This document shows positions 11,531 to 22,528 of a stretch of 64,000 nt of DNA, one piece after another (the first letter of the stretch is position 1; each line of letters begins with the position of its first letter). The notes below the pieces were generated by a model. The model had not been told where the DNA came from, did no database searches, and was given only the letters and a program-made list of their open reading frames with translations. Source of the stretch: Eretmocerus hayati (Eukaryota; Arthropoda; Insecta; Hymenoptera; Aphelinidae); the NCBI GenBank assembly GCA_029851415.1, contig CM056741.1:178047021-178111020 (forward strand). Direction: 5' to 3'. A program made the translations under genes and the position numbers.

Positions 11531-13818
11531 TGTCGTAGTCACTTTATTCAATTCGCCACTTTATAAACTGACTAGCAAGTTTATAAAGTAACTAGTGGCT
11601 TAATGAAGTGGCAGTGAGTTTATTTAAGAATCATTTCATCGTTACCCTGCTCGAGTTTTGAATAAACTACCTAGCCAGTTTATAAAATCACTGGCTATTT
11701 TATAAACTCGCGAGGAGCGACACCGCAGTTTATCTACTGACATCGTCCACTCTCATAAACACAATTAAGTAGTATTTGAATCGAGCCATGCAAGAAGGGA
11801 CCTTCGTGCAAATTGCAAATTGTCGAAAAAACGAAAAAAACTGTGTTGCATCTCTACCATTCACAATTCCCCAACGCCTATGTACATACACATACTTCTT
11901 ATCAGTATGTACTATAATCTCCTCCATTTTTTGACCAAGGATGGCCTGCAGAGTTGTTTTTTAATGAAAACTCGAGTGGACTTGGGTCCCTTTTAGCATG
12001 GATTCCTTTAAAAAGCTACGATTTCGTATCAAGACACTACGAAACTTGAAAATATTGAATTTCAACAATATCTTGATGATTATCATAGATTAATAGTGGG
12101 ATTTAGGTACCTTTTTGATCGGATTGACTGAAAATACTTCGGATACAATCATAAAGTTCATGACAACAAACAAAACCCTTATAAGTATCTAAATCACGTA
12201 ACATTAACATTCATAAGATCTATAAATCTATGAATGCATTCATATTTGGCTATTTAAAAAAGGCTCGCCACACGTTTTCAATCTTTTCCTCTCATTCCGT
12301 GCCCAAGATGAAGGATCGCTACGATTTCTCCGTTTTTCGCCATCGTTATTACTGTCACATTCCACATTCTAGATTTTATACACTATGAGACAGACAAGAT
12401 CAACGTCTGCAGAGCTATCGGATGATACACTAGATACTACAGCACTTTTTGATCATTTCAAAATTCGAGTTGAGTTCAGAGCGGAGAGTATACATCTATA
12501 TGCCTATACATCATTTGAGGCGTTGCAAGATGTAAACATTTAGCTCGTCGACCAACTGGCGCCAAGAATCACAGCGATCAGTTGTGTGAGTGATAGATGT
12601 GATGATACAGTGCGTAAGTATTAGTTTTTGTAGGTTCTTCTATCAATCTATGCAGAAAGGGCCCCATATCCTGTACTGGGTCCTTTTTTGCATGGATCGG
12701 GTCTCAGGGATTGGTCATATCGGAAAGATTTCATATGCAGGTGATGAAGGAATGTTCAAAGAGTGCAAATATCACCTTATCTCAATTTCGCAAAAATGGC
12801 GCTTAGGTCCCTTTTTGCATGGCTCGATTCATTTGTGGGAGCTTGGTTTTCTATACCAACGTGTAATAATTCGCGCGCAAGTAAGTCCCATCTCGCGTTT
12901 CACCATGGCCCAGGACAGCGGAATAATCAGTCGTGACGAATTTGAGCAAAAATTAAAAGACACGCGTGATGCCAAACGATGTTCCAATAGCGGTATTGGG
13001 ATCGTGATTTTATCGAGAAGGTGATCAAGGTCCTAAAGAATGGTGAAAATACGCTGGTTAATCACTATTTCATCAGCAAGTACGAGCTTTGTCAAATTGG
13101 AGCATAATCTCATGTGATAGTGCGACGAGAAGAGTTGAGTGTAGATTTAATATATGTGGTGTGCATAGAAGACTATTACGACAAAATTTTAGAATCTCAC
13201 ACGAATATTGGCCATGGAGGATGAGATAGGATGGTTCATTATCTAGAAAGGAAGTGTCGCATCCCACGTGAAGTTATTGAAATCTTCATTTCGTGTTGCC
13301 AAACACGTGCGCGGAACAAAAGTGTTCCGAATAAAGGTATCGTCACGAAATCTATTGTATCACACTTGTGGAGCAGGTACCACACAAGACAAATCGATGC
13401 TCATGCTTCAAAAATAATATGAAATGTGTCTCTCGATGCCATCGTTCGATAACCTGTCCTAACAAGCTGTGTATATAGTTAAATTTGCTAAACAATGACA
13501 AAACTCAGTGTTGATATTTATTCTTGATTATTACATGACTTCATCTGTGAATGAAATACTCAAGTCTTCTCTCATTGATACATCTTTGGAACTACCTATC
13601 TCCAAATACTCATGAACAAACTGCGATGTCACTCCTCGCGAGTTTATAAAGTAGCCAGTGACTTTATGAACTGGCTAGGTAGTTTATTCAAAACTCGAGC
13701 AGAGTAACGATGAAATGATTCTTAAATGAACTCGCTGCCACTTTATAAAGTCACTAGCTACTTCATAAACTCGCTAGTCAGTTTATAAAGTGGCGAATTG
13801 AATAAACTGACTACGACA
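11531..13818 (+). mobile_element. 2.3-kb transposon with 201-bp terminal inverted repeats and a broken integrase
   Basis: The left arm 11531-11731 and right arm 13618-13818 are both 201 bp and, inverted, match at roughly 90 percent by eye. They start TGTCGTAGTCA. Each arm is built from repeats of a TTTATAAAGTNRCTAGT-like motif in alternating orientation. The interior carries the remains of a KRBA2-type integrase (12905-13425) and several copies of a GGTCCCTTTTTGCATGG motif. No convincing target duplication is visible (TATA on the left, TTTA on the right), so the superfamily is open. A Ginger-like or other integrase-bearing DNA transposon is the likeliest class. Confidence 0.8.
12905..13425 (+). 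pseudogene. KRBA2-like integrase remnant
   Basis: Starting at ATG 12905 the frame gives an N-terminus with the family-like motif ISRDEFEQKL. After about 39 codons it stops, and coding resemblance continues in another frame (IEKVIKVLKN, then an HYFISKYEL-like run). At 13182-13215 a third segment shows the integrase zinc-binding start HTNIGHGG, an in-frame stop, then DRMVHYLERKCRIP, a cysteine pair and a VPNKGIVTKSIVS stretch. These correspond to the H2C2 region and the entry to the catalytic core in proteins annotated as KRAB-A domain-containing protein 2-like. The catalytic core itself is missing. At least one frameshift, one stop and a large 3' loss make this a dead copy. It sits inside matching inverted repeats, so it was probably the enzyme of that element. 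Confidence 0.7.
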
Positions 13819-14121
13819 TTTAGATAGATGTGTATGTATACGTGTGTGTGGTCAAGGTAAAAGAATAATCCGGTAGACACTGGATGTTTCGTTTGGGTGC
13901 ACTGGGGTGGACAATAGGTGGGATCTTAAAGCCGTGGTCACTCATCTTTGGTGTCGTAACTCGCTCACTGCCTGATGGGCGCTTTTGGATACAATTATGA
14001 AGAGCGCGACAAAAGCCGACATCGATGCGCGACTACCTATGAAAAGTGAAATTAATTTTTTTCGTAGGTTCGACTGATGATGAATGCATGGCCCTGGGCC
14101 CTTATATAGACTCTTTCCAAT
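13819..14121. other. Short spacer, nothing recognised
   Basis: Spacer between the integrase element and the palindrome at 14122. No feature seen. Confidence 0.3.
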
Positions 14122-14155
14122 GGCATCCGGGAAATCCGCGGATTTCCCGGACGCC
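14122..14155. repeat. 34-bp near-perfect palindrome
   Basis: The sequence reads GGCATCCGGGAAATCCG and then its inverse complement with one mismatch, with no spacer. Related ATCCGGGGAATCCGAGG and GGAAAGCCGGATGCC pieces occur just downstream (about 14205-14275), so this may be the centre of a decayed hairpin element. Confidence 0.8.
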
Positions 14156-14317
14156 ACAAGCAGCTTACAGGGCGATCCGCCAATATCACGGATTCCTCTT
14201 GGGTCGTCCGCTGGAAAGCCGGATGCCCCCTTAATTTAATATCGTTATGATGATCATCCGGGGAATCCGAGGTTTCTGCGGATGACCTCGACAACATCTG
14301 GCACACACTCACGCACA

Positions 14318-14653
14318 CTTACAAGGAGGGGGTCAGGCCTTCGGATCACGGATTCGCCTGAAACTTTGGGAATAGTCTTCTTTTGGCACAGAAAGAAGAT
14401 ATCCAAAACCGCGCTTGCCAACGCTCAAGCGTTTTTGAGCTACACGCTAAAATTTATGCATTACAGTATATCTATATATACCATTTTTGATGAATATGGG
14501 TATATTGTAATGCATGGGTCGTATGCTGTAGCTCAGAAACGCTTGAGCGTTGGCAAGCACGGTTTTGGATATCTTTTTTTTGTACCAAAAGAAGACTATT
14601 CCCGAAGTTTCAGGCAAATCCGTGATCCGAAGGCCTGACCCCCTCCTTGTTAG
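14318..14653. mobile_element. Foldback element, copy A
   Basis: Two arms of about 150 bp, each reading from a CTWACAAGGAGGGG end through GGATCACGGATT and GAATAGTCTTCTTTT to GCGTTTYTGAGCTAC, pair at about 93 percent by eye. They flank a short AT-rich loop around 14470-14510. No coding potential can be separated from the symmetry. It belongs to a family also present at 20739, 31583, 40612 (partial) and 49368. Confidence 0.85.
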
Positions 14654-14857
14654 CCTAATCAAGCGAGCCAAATCTGCGCCGTGAAACAAGTACAAAAATA
14701 AGAGACGATGCGTAATGAGAATATGCTTACAGGAAACAATGCTCATTACAAATTTATCAGTCGTTCTCTGGGTTGCTCTGACCCTCGGTTGAATAGGTTG
14801 TCGGAGACGCGGGCTCAGACTACTGGGGTCAGCGGTGGCTTGGCGAGGTCCCCGGGT

Positions 14858-15487
14858 TCACCATAGGTATCCGCATTCTCGACGGTACCACCCGACACTG
14901 CCTCGCCGGTCCTGAACAAGTCCGCAAGCCACTCGTCTTGCATGCCCGCGGTACCGGGGGCGGCCCCCGAGTCTTCTATCTCGGATAGCAATGCCCCCGC
15001 AGGGAGGGTGAACGGGGCCCTTGGCGCGATTCCGTGGTAACAAACGTCCCTCGCGTGAACACGACTGATCCGTCGCGCTCAGTGATAGCGTCACAGTCTC
15101 GGCATTTTCCGTTACACTGATCACACCGTCACTTGTCACTGTGCCATGCACTTGAGTCACGGATCCACTGGTAAAGCCACCCGCGTTCGCCTGCGTCATG
15201 GTCACGAGGCTCGAGCGTACGTCTGGTGGAATCCAGGAAGTCTCGCCCACTCCGTCGGGGAAGATCTCGACCGACGGTGCCATAGATATTATCGATGGGG
15301 TCGCCAGTTTTTCTGGATCGATGGCATCGGTCTCTCCACCGCTGCTAATTGACGTTGAACAAAACGTACGCTTTCTCTGACGTCGGCGTCTTCGGTGTCG
15401 AACTGCTAGTCCGGATTTGCTTTCCAGTGACACGCTCCGGGGGTAGCTGCCCGTGGACGATGCTGCGCTGCCCGGGCGTCCTTGCAA
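14858..15487 (-). pseudogene. Long unassigned frame in the GC-rich block
   Basis: A 209-codon minus-strand frame. Roughly residues 30-40 are a basic RHRRRRRQRKR cluster resembling a nuclear-localisation or nucleic-acid-binding patch. Residues about 50-140 are Ser/Thr/Val-rich with the look of a folded or fibrous segment (for example GTVTSDGVISVTENAETV). The C-terminal third is Arg/Gly-rich and probably out of frame. It overlaps the frame above it (15771-15406) at its N-terminus, as expected if one original gene carries a frameshift near 15450. No family is recognised. Confidence 0.4.
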
Positions 15488-15771
15488 GCTCTCGGTGCGG
15501 GACCACGCCCGATACGCCTGTCATCTGCCCGCTGCTTCTGTATCTTCTGTTGTCGGTCATCCTCGCTAAGCATGTTCAGCTCGATTTTTGCTCTGGTTCG
15601 AGATCTTCTCGCGCGCTCAAGTTCTTTGAGCATTGGGAACGCGCTCGTCAACATCTGAGCAATACGCCCGGGCACGTCAAGATCCCTATTGGGGCCCTGC
15701 TCACGGTAATACGTGAGCAGCTCGATGGCTGGGTCCAGATCCACTTGCTTCTTTCCTTTTTGGGCTACCAT
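15406..15771 (-). pseudogene. Upstream half of the unassigned GC-rich frame
   Basis: A 121-codon frame on the minus strand whose first about 85 residues look like real protein: a charged start MVAQKGKKQVDLDPAIELL, then two predicted amphipathic helices with an ELERARRSRTRAKIELN segment. Resemblance to protein ends near residue 88. The frame 15487-14858 takes over there, consistent with a frameshift. The helical, basic character fits a capsid or nucleocapsid N-terminal region of a retroelement, but this is inference only. Confidence 0.4.
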
Positions 15772-16406
15772 GATGGTGACCGGTGAATGACTGCTACTGC
15801 TGCGGGTGCACGTGCTGTTCGGTGTGGTTGGGCCCCCATGGGGGGATGCGGCTAATGGTCTCCCCCTCCGTTCCCTGTCGGAGCTGCGATTCGGGGCGCG
15901 AGCAGTTGCGTTCGATTCCGGGGCCCCGGGCCGGCGCTTCTCCGTACGGACGGTTACCTGTCACTCGTGCACTGACTCTCTCTTCTTCACGAGTGCTTCA
16001 CCTTGCTTGTCGATCATGGGGGTAGCTGGGCTGTCGGCGATGGTGACGAGAAGGGGCGATGCGTGGCCACCGGACTCTTTTGACGTCCCTTGGTCTGTGG
16101 GCGAGTAACTGCGGGTAGTTATTTGACGATCAGGGGGAGGGGTGCAGGCGATGCGTGGAGGTCATCAACCTCGAGGGGTGACTGGCTGCGGGTGGAGTTC
16201 ATACGAGGACGGGGCAATGAGGCCGTGAGGCACCGCGGGCTGGCCGACCTGTAGGCTTGGCTGCCCGATGCGCATGTGGTGGTCTTGATGGGAAACGGAT
16301 GTTCACGACCGTCCGCCGAGAGTCAGTTATTAGCATTGAGGATGGTGGGTCCTCAGCCGGATTGCAGGTGTCAGAGTTTTGCCTAGCAGACATCCTCCCG
16401 GTTCCG

Positions 16407-16675
16407 TCGGGGTGATGACAGATAAAGCGCTACGCTACGATTTTGCGCCACGCCACGACGCGCTATCGCACGCCACGACCCAAAAATTCATTCCAGCGAA
16501 CCCGACCATCGATGGACTGGATTTTTTGTTACAGTATCAGTCGTTGATTACGAGAATGAATCAAATCCATCAATGGTCGAGTGTGCTGGAATGAATTTTT
16601 GGGTCGTGGCGCGTGATAGCGCGTCGTGGCGTGGCGCAATTTCGTAGCGTAGCGCTTTATCTGTCATCACCCTCG
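16407..16675. mobile_element. 263-bp MITE with 3-bp target duplication
   Basis: The element 16410-16672 has inverted arms of about 115 bp that start GGGTGATGACAG and end CTGTCATCACCC, flanked by TCG on both sides (16407-16409 and 16673-16675). The arms carry repeated GCGCCACGCCACGACGCG-like sequence and meet around a short AT-rich centre at about 16530-16555. The 3-bp duplication would suit PIF/Harbinger or CACTA-type elements. It is nested in the GC-rich block and so is younger than it. Confidence 0.75.
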
Positions 16676-17749
16676 GCTGCTCGTTGACGTAGGCTCGCCA
16701 CGGCTTAGCTTTTGCTTCAGCGTGGTGGCACGTGGCGTAGATATCGAGGGTTGGCCGAGATACATACGTCTACGTGGCCACCTGCGTGATTCATTTCGCC
16801 GTTCTCTCTTGAGGGTGGTCGAGGCGCAGCTTCTTGATCGCGCGCGCGAGGGTAGTCGTGCCAGTGGGGCGCATGTTGATGCACTGCCACTTGCTCGGTG
16901 CACAGAGCTGGGTCTCCCTTTGTCGCCGTGGCATCCGCGAATTTGGCAGATGCCCGGAGCTCTGCCTCTGCCATGGTTGCGACCACGTGGAAGCCCAAGT
17001 GGTTGAGGGGTGGAGTGGTGTGCCATGAGCCCAAGTACTTGCGAGGGTGCCCCGCGTTGCCACGGATGCTGACGGGAGTGGCTCGGGACGGTTGCTGGTG
17101 GACGATGGGGCCCTGCGTGGGCTCGCGCCTTGCTCCGGCGCGGGCCTGACTGTGTTGCTGCATTCCGCGGCGATTGCACGTCTAATATTTGACAGCAACG
17201 TCGTCCGTTTACATCATCACTCGTATTTCCGCGGGCGCGAGGAGTTGTTAATACTCCAGCGCTGCACGTTTTAGCACGTACGTGTACTTCCCGGGAGATA
17301 GCAGTGCAGTGTCGCGTCCCCGATCCAGGTCCTTCGATGGGCCTACGCGGGCTTTACCCGTGCAGTCCATCTCAAAATTCAAGTGAGATGCCATTAGATG
17401 CTCTGCGATTCTTCAATAGCTCCAAGGCAGCAAAGTGAATCATGTTGATGCTTCACTCATGTCGGTACAGTATCGAATAATATAATATTAATTACTCATC
17501 ATGGGATAAAACTTAGCGTTCCTTCTCACTGAGGCAATGGAATAGTGGTTAATTATCGACCTCATGTGAATTAAGCGTCATAATCCGCCCCTGTGAGTAA
17601 CAAATGAGAGTTTTTTTCCTATAAGGTGAGAATGTTATTTCTCGTCAAATCCGAGCGATGATGTGTTTCCTTGAGGAAAGCCGCTCTTTCTCTTCATCTC
17701 CGTGTCTTGTCACGATGTACATTCGGGTGTCATAATAAAATTGTCAGTA

Positions 17750-17965
17750 TTAAGGGGGTGTCGGAGTTCTATCAATATTGTACAGTTACCGACATGGTCG
17801 AGTTTTCGGATTTCTCGATGAATTTTTGAGATATCAAAAATCTAACAAGTAATGCCGATTCTACGAGCCAAATAGAATCGGCGTTTTTTAGTAGAATCCC
17901 GATATATCGAAAATCCGTCGAGAAATCCGGAAAATCGACAATGTCGGTATCCGACATCCTCTTAA
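17750..17965. mobile_element. TTAA-flanked MITE, family 1, copy 1
   Basis: Flanked by TTAA (17750-17753 and 17962-17965), with ends GGGGGTGTCGGA and CCGACATCCTC and a palindromic interior centred near 17860 (GCCGATTCT pairs with AGAATCGGC). TTAA as the duplicated target is the hallmark of piggyBac-type insertion. A second copy is at 39279-39664. Confidence 0.7.
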
Positions 17966-18442
17966 GGCCAGTCCGCTGTCCCTGCAATACCGCAACCAGA
18001 CACGCACCGGAGTACATGCAGGTTTTCAAACAATATGTAATTTTTAAATGATTGCAAACACTTTTCGGATCAAATCATCGAGTCAGCGCGCTTCCCAGTG
18101 AAATTACCAATCATTTGAGCTTTGTTGCGTCTCAAAATTCGCGATATATTTTGCAGGATTTAGAAATCTGCAATCTTGAGCTGGGCTGCCTCATCGCAGG
18201 AACCACGCTGTCATGCACGATTGCCATATTCCAAATCTTGCATAATATGTCACGAGTTTTGAGACGCAACAAAGTTCAAAAGATTGGAAATTCCATTGGG
18301 AAGCGCACTGGCTCATTGATTTGGTCCGAAAAGTGTTTGCAACTATTTATAAATTAAATATTGTTGGAATTATGCTTTACAAATCACCGTGGTGCCATCT
18401 ATGGAGTAGTGAGCAAGTGTACGCACTACGGACTGGCCTTAA
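17962..18442. mobile_element. TTAA-flanked MITE, family 2, copy 1
   Basis: Bounded by TTAA at 17962-17965 and 18439-18442, with ends GGCCAGTCCG and CGGACTGGCC. A strong internal inverted repeat extends over about 130 bp: TTGCAAACACTTTTCGGA near 18054 pairs with its complement near 18335, and CTTTGTTGCGTCTCAAAA near 18120 pairs near 18260. It shares its left TTAA with the preceding element. A further family member is at 51929-52587, recognised by the shared ACACGCACCGG block just inside the end. Confidence 0.75.
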
Positions 18443-20738
18443 GAATTCTTACACAGATGAGATACAAAACTATTCCCTCAAGAACGATTCTCTGCTATAC
18501 CTACAGAACGTTTGTAAATCTATCTGATGGTCGTCACGCGCGACGATGAAAAATTGAGTAAGGTAAAATCAATCCTTCGATCCAATAATATCGATGGAAA
18601 TTTTTGAGTTATATATCAGAGCTAGATTTTACTCTGAGCCGCAACTCTGAAGCAGGAATCGCCTCACCACATTTGAAAGAGCATAAAAAAAAAAATTTGG
18701 AAAATGAACCAAGCAGAAGTCCATTTTGATAATCTACCTCCGAAATATTTAGCTGAGGAGGTTCAAAGATAATTCCTTGGTCGATTTCAATCTTTTGACC
18801 AGTAGTGTATGATTCTGAGTCCTATCAATGCCAAAATCCTCAATGTAGAAAATCCATTGAATCTCTTCAAACACCATCTTGTCAATAATCCACCATTAGT
18901 CCAGTACAAATGATGTAAAACGCATGTATTTATGACATCCAGGCGTTACCAAATTAAAACGATTTCATACAGTGACCATTCCTATCCTATATTCTTCTGT
19001 CATGTTTACGCTGGAATAAGAGATGTCGGTTCATGACAATAGTTTGGATGAGAGCCACCGGTACAAAATTTGAATGTTCACAAAAAAAACTAATTGAATT
19101 CACGAAGTCGTCATAAAAATTTTCCAACCATCTTTTCGTAGAAAAGCTCTATCGACAATTTGGAACGCGCAAAAGCTATACGATGCAATGCATCGTCGTA
19201 ATCTCTGGATTTTTCGGAGAATTTCACTTTAATATTTGTCGAGCTACCTCAACGAGTACATATACATCCCTTGCTCTGTGTGCGGCTCTGCTTCGTCTGA
19301 CTCGTCGAACGACTCGGCAGGCAAAAATGACAGCTTTGAGCTCTCAGGGGATTTATTATTTGTCAAGCTATTTGTCATTTGCAATGTACGCTTAGCTTTG
19401 TAGGGTGTATACCTTTAGGATCACAAGCGGATATTTTAGATGACAGGATTGAAATCTTGCTATCTATTGAAAGCAAATTCACTGAGAAATGGGTGCCACA
19501 AGGTATCTGGATAAGATTTATTAAATTGATAAATAAACGATTCTCGGAATGAGACTGCACGAGATAATGTTTCAATGAAAACAGTTTTTGAAATGGTTAT
19601 CAATTTTGAGTTTCTCAAGATAGCTTGGCAAAACCTTCTCATCAAATTACAATAATATTGATGAGAAGTGTACGTTCTATCGGGGACGTAACTCTCTGAG
19701 AAGGGCTGTGTTGAAAATAAGATCACCCCGGTCAGGTTCACTTTGATTATGAATCTTGTGTTGGTTCTTATAACATGGATACATATTATAATCTCGTGTA
19801 ACAATTGCATGATCAAGGAATATTGCAGCTTAGACCGGGTAACATTGTTAAAAAGTGTGAAATGTAACATTTTGTGATAGACTTTTCCCACTGGAATCCA
19901 AAGCCTACCATCAAACGATTAGCCCAATAGATGAATACGAAGTGATTTCGACAGCCCTGAATTTTTTATAGAGCTTCAAACGAACGGAGCTTTTAACTTT
20001 TTCAATGCCCGATGAGAGTTTTATCGTTAATAAGTCAGATCTAAAAGTACGAATGTGCTCTGACCACTTTCACAAATCCCCACAGGCCGTACATACGCAT
20101 CACGTAAAAGCCGACAATAACGAACAATTTGAATGGAGAGCGCAAAAATCGAGACAAAATAAGCCTCGACTATGAAATAGGCTCACCTCTTTCAAGCTAG
20201 CTTTATATCCTACTCGCAAATAATGGAAACGCTCTCAAGCTCAGCCAAAGTGTTACGTAGAATCCATAAATGCTTTATCGTCCCAGACCGAAGTACAAAT
20301 CGAAAACGATGTTTATCGGACTCTACTCTGAACTGCGAACAAATGTCTGCAAAGTATGATGCTTCCATCATGGTTCCTTAAAACCGAATCCCAAAATACG
20401 AGATTATCTGGTGGAATTTCGTTTGAAACTTGTTTCGCATTCGATGTATTAACATTCAGCATTTATCTTGAGCTCCTTACTTTAATATTCATACATTCAT
20501 CATATTGCTGTGTGAAGAGAAAACATTATTGGAAGTCACATCACCCTCCGATTGAATTTAAAGAACATAAATGAATCGATAGATGGATTTTACTTTCTAG
20601 GTGGTAAAATATCAAGAACACAAATAAGACTCAAAATTGGCATGAGGAAGTCCTTGTCTTCCTATTTCCACATGATCCCATGTATGAGTATATTCAACTC
20701 CATACATAATTTTGTCCGTACCATACTCATGACGGACA
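18443..20738. other. Intergenic stretch, nothing recognised
   Basis: AT-rich with short unsupported frames. The longest, 143 codons on the minus strand at 19891-19460, has no motif and no flanking coding continuity. I see no repeat structure. Confidence 0.4.
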
Positions 20739-21046
20739 CCCAGGGGTTGTGGAACACGAATTTGGCTGAAATTCTGGGAATCTCCTTTTACTGCCAGAAG
20801 ATGAATTCTAGAGCCGCACTTGCAAATGCCCAACCGTTTTTGAGCTGCATCTTATAACATTAGCATTACGAGTATATCTACATTTATTTTTCTTGAACAT
20901 GGGCCTATATGAGCAATGCTAATGTCATAGGCTATAGCTTGAAACAGGTTGGGCATTTGCAAGTGCGGCTCTGGGTTTCACTTTTTGGTGGTAAAAGAAG
21001 ACTATCCCGAGAGTTTCAGCCCGATCCGTGACCCACAACCCCTGGG
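20739..21046. mobile_element. Foldback element, copy B
   Basis: Arms of about 140 bp begin CCCAGGGGTTGTGG and pair through GCACTTGCAAATGCCCAACC and its complement near 20965. The loop region contains the family core GAACATGGGCCTATAT followed by GAGCAATGCTAATG. The arm sequence differs widely from copies A, C and E although the layout is the same. Confidence 0.85.
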
Positions 21047-22378
21047 TACTCCTCATCAGCCTTTATTATACCATACTCCGGACTATACTCCGGCCCACAT
21101 TTACCTATGCAATCTTCATTTCTAAATTTTGTTTCTCAAACCATGTTCATCTCTTTTCGATATAGCCAAACAAATCTTCTAATCAGTCTATTATGAGCTG
21201 TGTTTGCTTGGAGATTTTGAAAATTCATAAATTGGTGAGTTTTCACTTAGATGGTTGCGTATTAGAGTACACTCTTTTGCACAAATCTTGAAAATGTATA
21301 ACTTTTGTATATTATTGGCCCGAAAAAACCACCACGAATGCTAGCAAAAGGTCGGTTTTGACAACAAATGCCACGAATTGTTCATTGAACTCACTTATAG
21401 ATCATTTCACAAAGATTCCAAATAGATATGTCTGACCAGTACATCGTTATCAGTCTCACTAAAATAGGTCAGATTCTTTTATGAGAACAAAGTCAATTCA
21501 TTCTGTGACAACAGTAAAGTAAAGCAATACATTTTGAAATTCAAAAATGAATGCATGAAAATAGAACAGTCCATTCTATCCAAGGCTTTCAATCATATTT
21601 ACAAGTAATTCCATTCAACTTCGTTGGATTGTTCTTTCCACTCGAATCCATTTCAAGAACAAATCAGAACCACTTCCTGATTGATTACACTGAAGAACAA
21701 AATTTTGGAGGCGGAATATCTCATCAACCAGAAAACGATTTTTTGTGGATTTTTCGACGTAGAATCAGAGTCACTAGCCAGTTCCACGCACGGAAGTCAG
21801 AATCTCTTTCAATCGCAAGAAACGGATTTTTAAAAATAGTATTTCTTTCGTTCTCCCCTCATGTCCGAGTTTGAATGTCATTCAGCCAGGAAGTATCGAT
21901 TTGTCGAAATGCATATCAAGATATATGTTTTCTCTCGTATTCTAACTGGTTGGACACGATCCCGGTCGTTTAAAAGTGCGAAGACGGTTCTGGGGAGAAA
22001 AATTCGCGAATTCGCGATGAATTCTTAAAATATCATGGATCGGTGTGAAGTAGGCCTACTTGAACGTTCAAGGTCGTATTAGTTTGGTTTTTCCTTATTC
22101 CTTGAAGAAAAAAAAAATTTCCGGTAACCGTAGAATGTGTCTTATGATGGCAAATTTAATATTTATATTAATTGAATAAGATATTATCCGTAAAGAATAA
22201 AATGAAGTTAAAATTATTGAAATCATAAATATTGAATTACTGATTGATGAAAAATTTATGAAAAACTTTTCCCCAAAACACCTGTTCTTGCATGGATTTT
22301 GTTGTGTTGAAATCACGAGAAAAAATTCCACGTTGCACTCCATCCACTATCCAAACGTGATCTCCCAACACAAAACAT
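21047..22378. other. Intergenic stretch, nothing recognised
   Basis: AT-rich, no repeat or gene supported. A plus-strand frame of 107 codons at 21551-21874 has no recognisable features. Confidence 0.35.
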
Positions 22379-22528
22379 CCGTCTGAACACGGTCCCGTAG
22401 TCAATTTTGAACTACCACATCAGAATTTTTCTCCAGGCGAAAAAAACCCTGGTGGAACAAGTTTCTCGCCTCTCGCAGAAAATCCTGATGTGGTAGCTCA
22501 AAATTGGCAACGGGACTGTGTTCAGGCG
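22379..22528. mobile_element. 150-bp hairpin MITE
   Basis: Inverted arms of about 60 bp: CCGTCTGAACACGGTCCCGT at the left pairs with the right end, and ACTACCACATCAGAATTTT pairs further in. The loop contains AAAACCCTGGTGGAAC. No target duplication is clear. A fragment of the end (GGGACTGTGTTCA) recurs near 59960. Confidence 0.7.

Larger units (their letters stand above)
14660..17350 (-). mobile_element. GC-rich retroelement-like block
   Basis: From about 14750 to 17350 base composition jumps to GC-rich against an AT-rich background, with long overlapping minus-strand frames rich in Arg, Pro, Ala and Ser. Protein-like stretches can be followed on the minus strand from about 17200 down to 14860, with frame changes at about 15450 and around the MITE at 16410-16672. 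I see no reverse transcriptase, protease or zinc-knuckle motif and no terminal repeats. The best guess is the gag-like part of a decayed retroelement. A horizontally acquired fragment cannot be excluded. Confidence 0.5.
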
